64,000 nt of DNA from Zavarzinia aquatilis (GCF_003173035.1 NZ_QGLE01000008.1:124001-188000); one strand, 5' to 3'. Shown: positions 52,550-60,680, numbered from the stretch's first letter. Numbers and translations: made by a program. The notes: generated by a model not told the origin, from the sequence alone.

Positions 52550-52764
52550 GCGGTCGCGCCGTCGTCGAGCGAGCGGGCTTCCTCGATCAGCATGATCGGA
52601 ATGCCGTCGCGGATCGGATAGGCGAGGCGGGCGGCCTCGGAGACCAGCTCGCCCTTCTCGCGGTCGTAGCGCAGGGGCTGGCGCGAGGCCGGACAGACCA
52701 GGATTTCCAGCAGCTTGGGATCGACGGCGCCGCCGTTGGCGGGCTTGCTCGGGGCTTCGGTCAT
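52546..52764 (-). CDS. Trm112/YcaR-family protein
   Basis: The 72-residue protein has [48 protein letters not shown], the full YcaR/UPF0434 motif. The usual zinc cysteines are reduced to one (CPAS). Trm112 proteins activate methyltransferases. It overlaps the DUF971 start by four bases. Confidence 0.92.
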   Translation of the reverse strand: MTEAPSKPANGGAVDPKLLEILVCPASRQPLRYDREKGELVSEAARLAYPIRDGIPIMLIEEARSLDDGATA

Positions 52765-52772
52765 GGTCGTCT

Positions 52773-53441
52773 CTATTGCAGCTTGGTTTCGGGGGCACCC
52801 GGCGGGGCCGCCACCGCCATTTCGAGCAGGGCGATCATCATGTCCGCCCGGTCGGCGATGTCCCGCGCCTCGAGCAGGGCCTGTTTCTCGGGCGGGGTGA
52901 AGGGGCAGATCATGGCGAGGGCGTTGATCAGGCTTTCCGCCGGCGCCTTCTCGATCGCCTGCCAGTCGGCCGAGAGGCCATGCAGCTCGAGATAGGAGCG
53001 CAGCGCCGGGGCGAGGCGGTTACGGTTCACATCGCCCGCATGGGGCGGCGGTTCCAGATCGTCGGCGAATTCGGTGTAATCCGCGACCACCTTGCGATAG
53101 GGGGTGACGCGGGCGAGTTCTTCCCTGATGCGGAAGCGGCTGATCCCGGTCAGAGTGATCTGGAAGCGGCCGTCCTCATTCTCGGTGAAGGCGGTGATCC
53201 GCCCGGCGCAGCCGACGGGATAGACCGCCGGCTCGTGTTCCCGGCTCGCCGGGTCGAGCGGCTGGACCATGCCGATGGTCCGGCCCGAGGCCAGCGCGTC
53301 GCGCACCATGGCGAGATAGCGCGGCTCGAAGATGTTCAGCGGCAGGCGCCCGCGCGGCAGGAGCAGCGCCCCCGCCAGCGGGAAGATCGGCAGGGTCGAG
53401 GGCAGTTCCTCGATCCCGGCAAGTCCGGCCCGGGCCGACAT
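52773..53441 (-). CDS. Lon N-terminal substrate-binding domain protein
   Basis: The 222-residue protein equals the Lon-N (PUA-like) domain alone: [45 protein letters not shown], then [29 protein letters not shown]. The AAA and protease domains of Lon are absent. ATG 53441 is the natural start. The frame is open further upstream but overlaps the cnoX gene. It lies 10 bases after cnoX. Confidence 0.9.
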   Translation of the reverse strand: MSARAGLAGIEELPSTLPIFPLAGALLLPRGRLPLNIFEPRYLAMVRDALASGRTIGMVQPLDPASREHEPAVYPVGCAGRITAFTENEDGRFQITLTGISRFRIREELARVTPYRKVVADYTEFADDLEPPPHAGDVNRNRLAPALRSYLELHGLSADWQAIEKAPAESLINALAMICPFTPPEKQALLEARDIADRADMMIALLEMAVAAPPGAPETKLQ

Positions 53442-53451
53442 CGGCGGCCCG

Positions 53452-54387
53452 TCAGGCGAAGAGGATCGACGACAGGCGGCGGCGCCCGTCGATCGCCAGC
53501 GGATCGTCGAAGCCCAGCACCTCGAACAGCTTGACCAGCTGCTTGCGCGCGGCTTCGTCATTCCATTTGCGGTCGCGTTTCACGATCTCCAGCAGATGGT
53601 CGAGGGCGGCGGCATTGTCGCCGGCGGCGTGCAGGCCGACCGCGAGGTCGAAACGCGCCTGGTGATTGGCCGGATCGGCCGCGACGGCGGCCGCGAGCGG
53701 GGCGAGGTCGCCGACCTTGGCCGCTTCCTCGGCGAGGGCGAGGGCGGAACGGGCGCTGGCCACCTCGGCGTCGCCTTCCTTGTCCTCGGGCACGGCGGCG
53801 AGGAATTCCGCCGCCTCGTCGAGGGCGCCGCGCGCGACCGCGATCTTGGCGAGGCCGGCGAGGGCAGCGGCGTTCTGTTCTTCCATCTGCAGGACATGGG
53901 CGAAGATGCCTTCGGCTTCATCCGCCTGCCCCTCGGCGAGGGCCTGGCGCGCCGCCTCCAGCGCCTCCTCGACCGGCGAGCCGGCACCGCCACCCATCTT
54001 GGCGAGGCGCTCGACGAAGGTCTTCACCTGGCTGTCGGGCACGGCACCGGTGAAACCGTCGACCGGCTGACCCTGGAAGAAGGCATAGACCGCGGGGATC
54101 GACTGGATGCGCATCTGCTGCGCGATCTCGGGGTTCTTGTCGACGTCGATCTTCACCATGCGCACGGCGCCGCCGGCCGCGACCACGGCCTTTTCCAGCG
54201 CCGGGCCGAGCTGGCGGCAAGGGCCGCACCAGGTGGCCCAGAAATCGACGATGACGGGGACCTGCATCGAGGCGTCGATGACATCCTGCCGGAAGGTGGC
54301 GAGGCCGCTGTCCTTGATGAGATCGGCGGCGGCCGGGCCGGGCCGGCCGGCGCTGCCCGAGGGGCCCTGTCCGATGAGGGTTTCCAT
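53452..54387 (-). CDS. cnoX: Thioredoxin-TPR chaperone CnoX/YbbN
   Basis: The 311-residue protein has an N-terminal thioredoxin domain (residues 24-130) with WATWCGPCRQ (an active WCGPC site) and a C-terminal TPR-like half. E. coli CnoX lacks the active-site pair and acts as holdase; here both cysteines are kept, so redox activity is possible. ATG 54387 is chosen by family alignment. Followed at 10 bases by the Lon-N gene. Confidence 0.9.
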   Translation of the reverse strand: METLIGQGPSGSAGRPGPAAADLIKDSGLATFRQDVIDASMQVPVIVDFWATWCGPCRQLGPALEKAVVAAGGAVRMVKIDVDKNPEIAQQMRIQSIPAVYAFFQGQPVDGFTGAVPDSQVKTFVERLAKMGGGAGSPVEEALEAARQALAEGQADEAEGIFAHVLQMEEQNAAALAGLAKIAVARGALDEAAEFLAAVPEDKEGDAEVASARSALALAEEAAKVGDLAPLAAAVAADPANHQARFDLAVGLHAAGDNAAALDHLLEIVKRDRKWNDEAARKQLVKLFEVLGFDDPLAIDGRRRLSSILFA

Positions 54388-54527
54388 GCTTTTGTTCCGT
54401 TGCCTGCGTCGCGATGGCTCTTGGCGAGCCGTTGGGCTCATGTTTAGGCGTCCCCGCGGCCGAAGGCACGCGGGTTTTTGCATCGGCCTGCTAGATTGGG
54501 CGGTGCGTGCCCGGGCGCAAGGGGGGA

Positions 54528-55064
54528 TCAGTCCGCCTTCGCCGCCCGCGCCGCCGCCCGTGCCGCGGCAAGGCCGGCCAGATCGGCCATCAGCGGCGGA
54601 TGACCGACGGCCTCGAGGAAGCGCAGGAAATCGGCGCGGGGCAGCGCCGTCGTGCGGTCGTTGCGCAACGGATGGAAATGCAATGGGTCGAAGGCCATCA
54701 AGCCCTCGTCGAGCACGAGTCGCACCGGCGCGGCCGATTCGTTGGCGAGGGCGAGCGGCGTGACCGAGCCCGGGGAAACGCCTAGCAGGGCCGTCATCGC
54801 TTCCGCCGCGCCGAAAGACAGGCGCGGCGCCTGCAGGAATTTCTCCAGCGCGGTCAGGTCGACGCGGGTGTTTTCCTCGGCGACCACCAGCCAGAACCCG
54901 CCCTTCCTGTCCTTCAGGAACAGGTTCTTGGCATGGCCGCCAACAAGCGCGCCGCGCAAGGCCTGCGCCTCCTCGACGGTATGGGCCGGGGCATGGTCGT
55001 GGGTGCGGTGCGCGATGCCGAGGGCATCGAGGCGGGCGAGCAGTTCTGAATCGGTCAACGGCAT
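54528..55064 (-). CDS. Prolyl-tRNA editing protein (ProXp-ala/YbaK type)
   Basis: The 178-residue protein belongs to the YbaK/ProRS-INS group, which hydrolyses Ala-tRNA(Pro). Marks are HTVEEAQALRGALVGGHAKNLFLKDRKGGFWLVVAEE (the conserved lysine that binds the tRNA end), LSFGAAEAMTALLGVSPGSVTPLALAN, and VLDEGLMAFDPLHFHPLRNDRTTAL. It follows the tRNA-Gly pair in reverse. Confidence 0.92.
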   Translation of the reverse strand: MPLTDSELLARLDALGIAHRTHDHAPAHTVEEAQALRGALVGGHAKNLFLKDRKGGFWLVVAEENTRVDLTALEKFLQAPRLSFGAAEAMTALLGVSPGSVTPLALANESAAPVRLVLDEGLMAFDPLHFHPLRNDRTTALPRADFLRFLEAVGHPPLMADLAGLAAARAAARAAKAD

Positions 55065-55191
55065 GTCTCTGTTCTACCGCTTGCGGGCGCCGAAAAACAT
55101 GCTTGCAAAGATCGGGCGCCTGCGTATAGTGCCGGCCTCGACGCGATCAGCGGCCTTTGAAACGCCACAGATTACGTCGTCCGACGCCAGA

Positions 55192-55266
55192 GCGGGCGTA
55201 GCTCAGGGGTAGAGCACAACCTTGCCAAGGTTGGGGTCGAGGGTTCGAATCCCTTCGCCCGCTCCA
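55192..55266 (+). tRNA. tRNA-Gly (anticodon GCC), copy 1
   Basis: The acceptor stem GCGGGCG / CGCCCGC, the D-loop GTAGCTCAGGGGTAGAGC, the anticodon loop CTTGCCAA with anticodon GCC, the T-loop GGTTCGAATCC, and the encoded CCA end are all visible. Confidence 0.97.
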
Positions 55267-55314
55267 GTTTCCCGAAGGAAACTGATATCGACAGGCCGCC
55301 GGACAAACGCCAGA

Positions 55315-55389
55315 GCGGGCGTAGCTCAGGGGTAGAGCACAACCTTGCCAAGGTTGGGGTCGAGGGTTCGAATCCCTTCGCCCGCTCCA
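55315..55389 (+). tRNA. tRNA-Gly (anticodon GCC), copy 2
   Basis: Identical to copy 1 over all 75 bases and 49 bases further on, with the same GCC anticodon and encoded CCA. A recent tandem copy. Confidence 0.97.
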
Positions 55390-55465
55390 GATTTCTATAT
55401 CTCATCGGCTCTTCGGGCGTGCATTGCGCGTTCTTGGGTATTCCTGTGTCACGGCCAATTTCAGA

Positions 55466-55491
55466 AAAAAGATCTTTGCGTAGATCTTTTT
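55466..55491. promoter_or_regulatory. Inverted repeat with two AGATCT sites before the methyltransferase gene
   Basis: AAAAAGATCT and AGATCTTTTT form perfect 10-base arms around TTGCGT. The AGATCT sites are at 55470-55475 and 55482-55487. It ends 10 bases before the methyltransferase ATG. It could be an operator, an autoregulation site by methylation, or a weak terminator of the tRNA transcript. Confidence 0.6.
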
Positions 55492-55501
55492 CGCCGCTAG
55501 C

Positions 55502-56353
55502 ATGATGGCCATGAGCATCGCCCAGACCGAACCTCTTCGTCCTGAATTGGATCCCGCGCCGCTGCCCCGAGTGGTTGGCGGCTTTTCGACCGTGCTGGCC
55601 GATCCGCCGTGGCGGTTTTCGAACCGTACCGGGAAGGTCGCGCCCGAACATCGGCGACTCGACCGCTATTCGACCATGTCGCTCGAAACGATCAAGGGGC
55701 TCCCTGTGAAGGAGGTCGCGGCACGGAACGCGCACTTGTACCTCTGGGTGCCCAACGCCCTTCTGCCCGAAGGACTCGATGTTATGTCGGCGTGGGGCTT
55801 CCGCTATGTCTCGAACATCATATGGGCCAAGCGGCGCAAAGACGGCGGACCCGACGGCCGAGGGGTTGGTTTCTACTTTCGGAACGTGACCGAAATTCTC
55901 CTCTTTGGTGTCAAGGGGTCAATGCGGACGCTCTCGCCAGGGCGCTCACAGGTCAACATGATAGAGACGAGGAAACGCGAGCACTCCCGGAAGCCGGATG
56001 AGCAGTATGACCTGATCGAGCGTTGCTCGCCCGGGCCGTATCTCGAGCTGTTCGCGCGTCACCCCCGGCCCGAATGGACGCTCTGGGGCGATGAGTCTGC
56101 GGAAGACCATGTGCCGCGCGGAAAGGCCCACAAAGGCTACTTGGGGGGAGAAATCCTGCCGCCGCTGCGTGCCAACGAGCACTTGCAGCCCGAGGTCGCG
56201 GTTGCTCTGGGGGCTGAACTGAAGAGTCGCTATCAGGCGGGAAGTAGCGTGCGTGAAATTTCGGACGAGACCGGCTACTCGATACAGCGTGTGCGTTCGT
56301 TGCTGGCCGGGGTGGAGACCTCAATGCGCCCCCGGGGAAGGCGGGGGGGCTGA
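55502..56353 (+). CDS. MT-A70-family DNA N6-adenine methyltransferase with C-terminal HTH
   Basis: The 283-residue protein has the catalytic DPPW (residues 34-37) in STVLADPPWRF. Further MT-A70 features are MSLETIKGLPVKEVAARNAHLYLWVPNALLPEGLDVMSAWGFRYVSNIIWAKRRK, GFYFRNVTEILLFGVKG, KPDEQYDLIERCSPGPYLELFARHPRPEWTLWGDE. The last 50 residues hold SSVREISDETGYSIQRVRSLL, an HTH. It probably methylates adenine in the site protected from the next gene product. The start lacks a Shine-Dalgarno site: ATG 55502, 55505 and 55511 are possible. Tail-to-tail with the endonuclease gene, one base apart. Confidence 0.9.
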   Translation: MMAMSIAQTEPLRPELDPAPLPRVVGGFSTVLADPPWRFSNRTGKVAPEHRRLDRYSTMSLETIKGLPVKEVAARNAHLYLWVPNALLPEGLDVMSAWGFRYVSNIIWAKRRKDGGPDGRGVGFYFRNVTEILLFGVKGSMRTLSPGRSQVNMIETRKREHSRKPDEQYDLIERCSPGPYLELFARHPRPEWTLWGDESAEDHVPRGKAHKGYLGGEILPPLRANEHLQPEVAVALGAELKSRYQAGSSVREISDETGYSIQRVRSLLAGVETSMRPRGRRGG

Positions 56354-56354
56354 G

Positions 56355-57056
56355 TCAGGAGTAGGGCTGGCCGTTCCAAGTGCTCTCGTCGGCCGCAACG
56401 ATTAACACAGGGCATGAACCCATAACGCCCCGGCGCATTCTCATCTGGGCTTTGTCGAAGGCCGTGACGGTTGAGGTGGAAAGGTCGATAGGCAAATTCT
56501 TGTTGCGCTTTTCCTTTGGCAGGGTCGCCTGGTAATCACCCCATATCCGCCGAGCGAGGGCAAGCAATGATAATCTGTCCTTGGTAATAATGACGCCCGC
56601 GGAGATGATCCCGGCCTCAAACCACGAGCGATATGCAGCCAGATCGCGATCGAGGTTGCCGTCCTTCGCATTCCATTCCACATCCAAGACAATGCGGTTC
56701 TTGAAGTTATCGACCAAATACCCTTCCTGCCTGATTACAGGAAGCTCACCGACTTGATGGCCTTCTTTGTCAAGTAGGAGGCCGCGTGTCTCAAGGTCAA
56801 GTCTCGTTTCTCGCCAACCGTGCTTGAAAAACTCGCCGTCTATTTGCTCCGCGATGTCACCTCTGTTCCCCCCTGCCTTCAGCCAGAACTTGGGATCTAA
56901 CCGATAGGTCGAAAGAACTTCCACGATATCCGCCCACTCTTGGGGGCAGACAGCCTTCATCACGGCCGATGCAGAATTTGATTCCATGAATGCCCAGTGC
57001 TCTCGGGCTTCGGCGGGGAGAATGCTCGGATCTCTATAGCTGAATGTTTCATACAT
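56355..57056 (-). CDS. BglII/BstYI-like type II restriction endonuclease
   Basis: The 233-residue protein fits the BglII/BstYI family. The core is YLVDNFKNRIVLDVEWNAKDGNLDRDLAAYRSWFEAGIISAGVIITKD, with Asp116, Glu127 and Asn129 in the place of the BglII catalytic Asp, Glu and Gln. LDxEWNxKD...FDRDL-type motifs are family marks. KHGWRETRLDLE also fits. The enzyme is expected to cut GATC-centred sites such as AGATCT or RGATCY. Codon use is AT-richer than the chromosome. No Shine-Dalgarno site precedes ATG 57056; a palindrome overlaps it. Confidence 0.85.
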   Translation of the reverse strand: MYETFSYRDPSILPAEAREHWAFMESNSASAVMKAVCPQEWADIVEVLSTYRLDPKFWLKAGGNRGDIAEQIDGEFFKHGWRETRLDLETRGLLLDKEGHQVGELPVIRQEGYLVDNFKNRIVLDVEWNAKDGNLDRDLAAYRSWFEAGIISAGVIITKDRLSLLALARRIWGDYQATLPKEKRNKNLPIDLSTSTVTAFDKAQMRMRRGVMGSCPVLIVAADESTWNGQPYS

Positions 57057-57068
57057 GGTTCAACCATG
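57054..57068. promoter_or_regulatory. Palindrome over the endonuclease start codon
   Basis: CATGGTT-C-AACCATG has perfect 7-base arms. It includes the start codon of the endonuclease (minus strand) and could be a repressor site or an RNA hairpin that hides the start. Confidence 0.5.
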
Positions 57069-57196
57069 GCGGCATTCCCGCCAACTATCAATACTGACAA
57101 TGCCACGTGCTTATCAGAGCGAGACGGGTACAAGCCTTTGAGTGGCGTTTCGCTGGCGGTCCCCGATCTCACTCAATCACTTTCGGCTTCTCCCCA

Positions 57197-58078
57197 TCAC
57201 CCCGCCCCCCGCGCCAGCGCCAGCCAGGCCCGCGCGGCGTCCGAGAGATAGCCGCCGCGGCGCCAGGCGAGGGCCATGTGCCAGTCGGTGTCGGGTTCGG
57301 TCAGGGTGGCGAGGTGGACGCCCGGGTGGGGGCGTTGCAGGGCGATCATGCGGGGCAGGAAGGCGACGCCGAGGCCGGCGGCGACCAGCGCCGCGATGAA
57401 GTCGATCTGGCCACTGCGGGCGGCTTCGGTCGGGGTGAAGCCCCGGCGCTCGCAGGCGGCGATGATCACGGCGTTGAGGGCGAAACCGCCTTCGAACAGG
57501 ATGAAGGGGGTTTCGCGCAGGGCCGCGAAATCGACCGTCTCCGCGCCCGCCAGGGGATGGCCGGCGGGGATGAGCGCGGTCAGCGGCTCCCGCCGGACGG
57601 GCTGGAAATCGAAATCGTCGCCGAGCGGCAGCAGGGTGGCGATCATCTCGATCTCGCCCGCCATGAGGATTTCTTCCAGCCGCTTGCTGCCATGTTCGAC
57701 CAGACGGATTTCGACGCCCGGATAACGCTGGCGATAGGCGGCGAAGAGCGGGGCGAAGAGCTGGCTGCTGCCCAAGGGAGGCAGGCCGAGGCGGAGTTCG
57801 CCCCGGCGAAGGCCACGCAGATCGTCGATCTCGCGCAGCATGTCGTCCCGCTCGGTCAGGATGGCGAGGGCGCGGCGCTGGACGATGGCGCCCGCCGCGG
57901 TCAGCACCGGCCGGTGTCCGGTACGGTCGAGGAGGGTGACGCCCAACTCGTCCTCGAGCTGCTTCACCGCCTTGGACACCGTGGGCTGGGTGGCGAAGAC
58001 GACCTTGGCCGCCGACGAGAAACCGCCCTGGCGAACCACCTCGACGAAGGCACGGAGGGTGCGAAGGTGCATCGACAT
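57197..58078 (-). CDS. LysR-family regulator, CidR-like
   Basis: The protein has about 293 residues. An N-terminal HTH reads MHLRTLRAFVEVVRQGGFSSAAKVVFATQPTVSKAVKQLEDELGVTLLDR, and an effector domain from about residue 90 ends with ALAWRRGGYLSDAARAWLALAR. It is divergent from lrgAB, the arrangement of CidR with cidAB, so it likely controls these genes. The start is MSMHL at 58078 or MHL at 58072; an in-frame ATG at 58108 is upstream. Confidence 0.88.
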   Translation of the reverse strand: MSMHLRTLRAFVEVVRQGGFSSAAKVVFATQPTVSKAVKQLEDELGVTLLDRTGHRPVLTAAGAIVQRRALAILTERDDMLREIDDLRGLRRGELRLGLPPLGSSQLFAPLFAAYRQRYPGVEIRLVEHGSKRLEEILMAGEIEMIATLLPLGDDFDFQPVRREPLTALIPAGHPLAGAETVDFAALRETPFILFEGGFALNAVIIAACERRGFTPTEAARSGQIDFIAALVAAGLGVAFLPRMIALQRPHPGVHLATLTEPDTDWHMALAWRRGGYLSDAARAWLALARGAG

Positions 58079-58167
58079 TCCAATCTGGAATGAAAAAAAT
58101 TCAGACAATTCATTTTATCTATAACGCAGGCGGTTCAATATGAAAGGGAATTCCGGGAACCCCTGAC

Positions 58168-58584
58168 ATGACCGCGCATCGCCTGCCTCTTCGCCTGAAA
58201 GCCATTCTTCGCCGCAGCCGGCTGGCGCAGCTCGCGCTGATCGTCGGGGTGTGGGCGCTGGGGGATGCGGTATCGCGCGGCCTGGCCCTGCCGGTGCCGG
58301 GCGGGATCATCGGCATGGCGCTGATGCTGGCGCTGCTGCTCGCTCATGGGCTGGGGCCGGCGTCGATCCGGCGCGGCGCCGATGTCCTGCTGGCCGACAT
58401 GCTGCTGTTCTTCGTCCCCGCCGTCATGGGGCTGCTGGATCATGGCGAATTCATCGGCCTGCTCGGCCTCAAGCTGCTGGCGGCGATCCTGTGCGGCACG
58501 CTGCTGGTGATGGCGGGCACGGCCCTGACGGTCGAGACCGTCCAGCGCCTGATGGCCCGGGCGGAGCTGCGCCATGACCATTGA
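58168..58584 (+). CDS. lrgA: LrgA/CidA-type holin-like protein
   Basis: The 138-residue protein has four helices: LAQLALIVGVWALGDAVSRGLALPVPGGIIGMALMLALLLA, with the family motif LPVPGxIIGMxLL, then ADMLLFFVPAVMGLLDHGEFIG. CidA/LrgA with LrgB affect murein hydrolase activity or pyruvate transport. It overlaps lrgB by 11 bases. Confidence 0.9.
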   Translation: MTAHRLPLRLKAILRRSRLAQLALIVGVWALGDAVSRGLALPVPGGIIGMALMLALLLAHGLGPASIRRGADVLLADMLLFFVPAVMGLLDHGEFIGLLGLKLLAAILCGTLLVMAGTALTVETVQRLMARAELRHDH

Positions 58585-59263
58585 CTGGAGCCTGCCGTTT
58601 TGGCCGGCGGCGACGCTGCTCGCCTATCTCCTGTGCCGGACGGTCTATCGCCGCTGGCCCGGGTGGTATTTTTCGCCCTTGCTGACGACGCCGCTGATCC
58701 TGCTCGCCGTCGCGGTCGGGCTTCACGCGACCTATGGCGAATATCTGCGGGGAAGCCATGTCCTGATGGCCATGGTCGGACCGCTGACCGTCGCCTTCGC
58801 CCTGCCGATCTATGACCAGCGGGCGGTGATCCGGCGGCACTGGTTGCCGCTATCGGTCGGCGTCGCGGCGGGCAGCCTGATCGCCATCGCCAGTGGTTAT
58901 GCGTTGGCCCGCGTCCTCGACCTGACGCCGGAGCTGCGGCAGAGCCTGCTGCCCCGCTCTGTCACCATGCCCTTCGCCATGAATGTCTCGGGCCATGTCG
59001 GCGGGCTGCCGGAATTGACCGCGGTTTTCGTCATGGTCACCGGCATCGTCGGTGCCGCCGTCGGCGACATCCTGCTGAAGCTGCTGCCCTTGCGCTCGTC
59101 GATGGCGCGGGGTGCGCTGTTCGGCATGGGCGCGCATGGCGCCGGCGTCGCCAAGGCGCGGGAGGTCGGGGCGGAGGAAGGCTCGGTCGCCGGCCTCGTC
59201 ATGATCCTCGCCGGGCTGGCCAATGTCGCCGTCGCGCCCCTGGTGATCACGGCGCTGGGCTGA
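58574..59263 (+). CDS. lrgB: LrgB-family membrane protein
   Basis: The 229-residue protein has seven helices. It shows LRGSHVLMAMVGPLTVAFALPIYDQRAVIRRHWLPL, then LLPRSVTMPFAMNVSGHVGG and GMGAHGAGVAKAREVGAEEGSVAGLVMILAGLANVAVAPL, which are LrgB marks. It pairs with LrgA. Its end overlaps the reverse DUF2218 gene by 17 bases. Confidence 0.92.
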   Translation: MTIDWSLPFWPAATLLAYLLCRTVYRRWPGWYFSPLLTTPLILLAVAVGLHATYGEYLRGSHVLMAMVGPLTVAFALPIYDQRAVIRRHWLPLSVGVAAGSLIAIASGYALARVLDLTPELRQSLLPRSVTMPFAMNVSGHVGGLPELTAVFVMVTGIVGAAVGDILLKLLPLRSSMARGALFGMGAHGAGVAKAREVGAEEGSVAGLVMILAGLANVAVAPLVITALG

Positions 59264-59546
59264 GCGCCCAGCTCACCGCCAGCTCTTCCCGGAAGGCGAA
59301 GCGGATCAGGTGGCGGGCGATCACGTCCTGCACCTGCGCGATGGCATCCGGCCCCTCCGCCTCGGCGGTCAGATGCAGCGTGCCGCCCTCCGCCGCCAGC
59401 CGGCAGGTGCCGAAGGGAAAGGCGATGCTGCCCCGGCCTTCGTCGAGCGCGAGTTCGACCGGGATCTTGTGGCCGAAATGCTTGCACAGCTGGCCGAGGT
59501 AGCGTTTGGCGAAGGTCGTGGCGACCTCCGCTTTCGATTGGGTCAT
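59247..59546 (-). CDS. DUF2218-family protein
   Basis: The 99-residue protein has TTFAKRYLGQLCKHFGHKIPVELALDEGRGSIAFPFGTCRLAAEGGTLHLTAEAEGPDAIAQVQDVIARHLIRFAFREELAVSW, matching DUF2218. The domain is also fused to siderophore-interacting reductases in other bacteria. GGAGG precedes the ATG. It is behind a PadR gene, so iron or metal control is likely. Confidence 0.88.
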   Translation of the reverse strand: MTQSKAEVATTFAKRYLGQLCKHFGHKIPVELALDEGRGSIAFPFGTCRLAAEGGTLHLTAEAEGPDAIAQVQDVIARHLIRFAFREELAVSWALSPAP

Positions 59547-59555
59547 GAGACCTCC

Positions 59556-60149
59556 TTACAGGTTTTCGATGGCGAGGGCGGCGGCGTCGATGGCGGCGGC
59601 GGCCTGGCGGATCGCCTCGTCCGACGGTTTGCCGGCGGCGAGTTTCAGACGCAGCGCGGTCTTCAGGTTTTCCATCGCCCGGATGATCTGCGGCGGCGGA
59701 CCGTCGCCATGGATCGCGCGGGTTTCCGCCATGCGGGCGAAGAGGGCATCGACCGCGCCCTTGTTGGTCGCGAGGAAGGCGCGGCCCGCCTCGGTCACCG
59801 CATAGAGCTTGCGGCTGGACTCGCACAGCTGGATTTCGACCTGGCCCAGTTCCTCAAGGAGGGTGAGGGTGGGATAGACCACGCCCGGACTGGGGCTGTA
59901 CTGGCCGCCCAACGCCTCCTCGATCGCCTTGATCACTTCATAGCCGTGGCGCGGTTTCTCCGCGATCAGGCCGAGCACGACGAGCCGCAGATCGCCATGA
60001 TCGAAGAAGCGCCGGCCGCGCCGGCCGCCCCCGCCCATGCCCCCGCCCATGTGACGGCCGCCATGATGGCGGTCGCCGAATTCATCGCCGCCCCGGGCGA
60101 AGCGCCGCCCGAAGCCGTGGCCACCGCAATGGCCCTTGAACATATGCAT
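59556..60149 (-). CDS. PadR-family regulator with His/Gly-rich N-terminus (YqjI-like)
   Basis: The protein has 197 residues. The first 45 are rich in His and Gly (GHCGGHGFGRRF, DRHHGGRHMGGGMGGGGRRGRR), as in the metal-sensing E. coli YqjI. The PadR winged helix reads LRLVVLGLIAEKPRHGYEVIKAIEEALGGQYSPSPGVVYPTLTLLEELGQVEI (about residues 55-105). A helical dimer end follows. GGAG lies 6 bases before ATG 60149, though several ATGs (60164, 60155, 60143) are in frame. Palindromes upstream suggest autoregulation. Confidence 0.87.
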   Translation of the reverse strand: MHMFKGHCGGHGFGRRFARGGDEFGDRHHGGRHMGGGMGGGGRRGRRFFDHGDLRLVVLGLIAEKPRHGYEVIKAIEEALGGQYSPSPGVVYPTLTLLEELGQVEIQLCESSRKLYAVTEAGRAFLATNKGAVDALFARMAETRAIHGDGPPPQIIRAMENLKTALRLKLAAGKPSDEAIRQAAAAIDAAALAIENL

Positions 60150-60157
60150 TCTCATCT

Positions 60158-60197
60158 CCGACATTGTTTCGATATGTCGGAAATTAGATATATCTAA
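60158..60197. promoter_or_regulatory. Two palindromes upstream of the PadR gene
   Basis: CCGACAT-9-ATGTCGG at 60158-60180 and TTAGATATATCTAA at 60184-60197 are perfect inverted repeats next to each other. The second is AT-rich like metal-regulator sites. They are candidate operators of the PadR regulator. Confidence 0.6.
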
Positions 60198-60215
60198 AAA
60201 GAGTCGATTTCAACC

Positions 60216-60641
60216 CTAATCGAGATCGGGTCGGCCCCGGGCTTTTTTGACGTCGCCGCGGCGGTCCTTGGCGGCGAGGCGGCGCTGTTTGGAGGCGAGG
60301 GTGGGGCGGGTCGGCCGGCGCTGGACGGGGACCACCGTCGCCTCGCGGATCAGCTCGACCAGGCGTTCGCGGGCGTCGGCGCGGTTCCGTTCCTGGGTGC
60401 GGTGCTGGCGGGCGAAGAGGACGAGCACGCCGTCCTGGGTCAGGCGCCGGCCGGCCAGCGTCATCAGCCGCTGCCGGACCCCTTCGGGCAGGGAAGGGGA
60501 GCGGGCGACATCGAAGCGCAGCTCGACCGCGGTCGCCACCTTGTTGACATTCTGGCCGCCCGGGCCGGAGGCCTGAATGAAACTCTCGGCGATTTCGCTC
60601 TCGTCGATGGAGAGCCGGTGGGTGATGCGGATCGGGGGCAT
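60216..60641 (-). CDS. arfB: Alternative ribosome-rescue factor B (peptidyl-tRNA hydrolase)
   Basis: The 141-residue protein has ASGPGGQNVNKVATAVELRFD, the GGQ motif that hydrolyses peptidyl-tRNA on stalled ribosomes, and a basic C-terminal tail (KQRRLAAKDRRGDVKKARGRPD) that enters the empty mRNA channel. That is the ArfB/YaeJ layout. The start is ATG 60641. Confidence 0.94.
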   Translation of the reverse strand: MPPIRITHRLSIDESEIAESFIQASGPGGQNVNKVATAVELRFDVARSPSLPEGVRQRLMTLAGRRLTQDGVLVLFARQHRTQERNRADARERLVELIREATVVPVQRRPTRPTLASKQRRLAAKDRRGDVKKARGRPDLD

Positions 60642-60680
60642 GGCCGGGTCATTGTAGACGGAGTCGGGCCACGGGCAACC

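Noticed and set aside
55172-55735. Reverse-strand frame with repeated LERAKGFEPSTPTLARLC
   Set aside because: It is the antisense of the two tRNA-Gly genes. This peptide is a well-known false protein in databases.
55390-57196. Genomic island with direct repeat of the tRNA-Gly 3' end
   Set aside because: The restriction system sits behind the tRNA pair, but I find no repeat of the tRNA end on the far side and no integrase gene.
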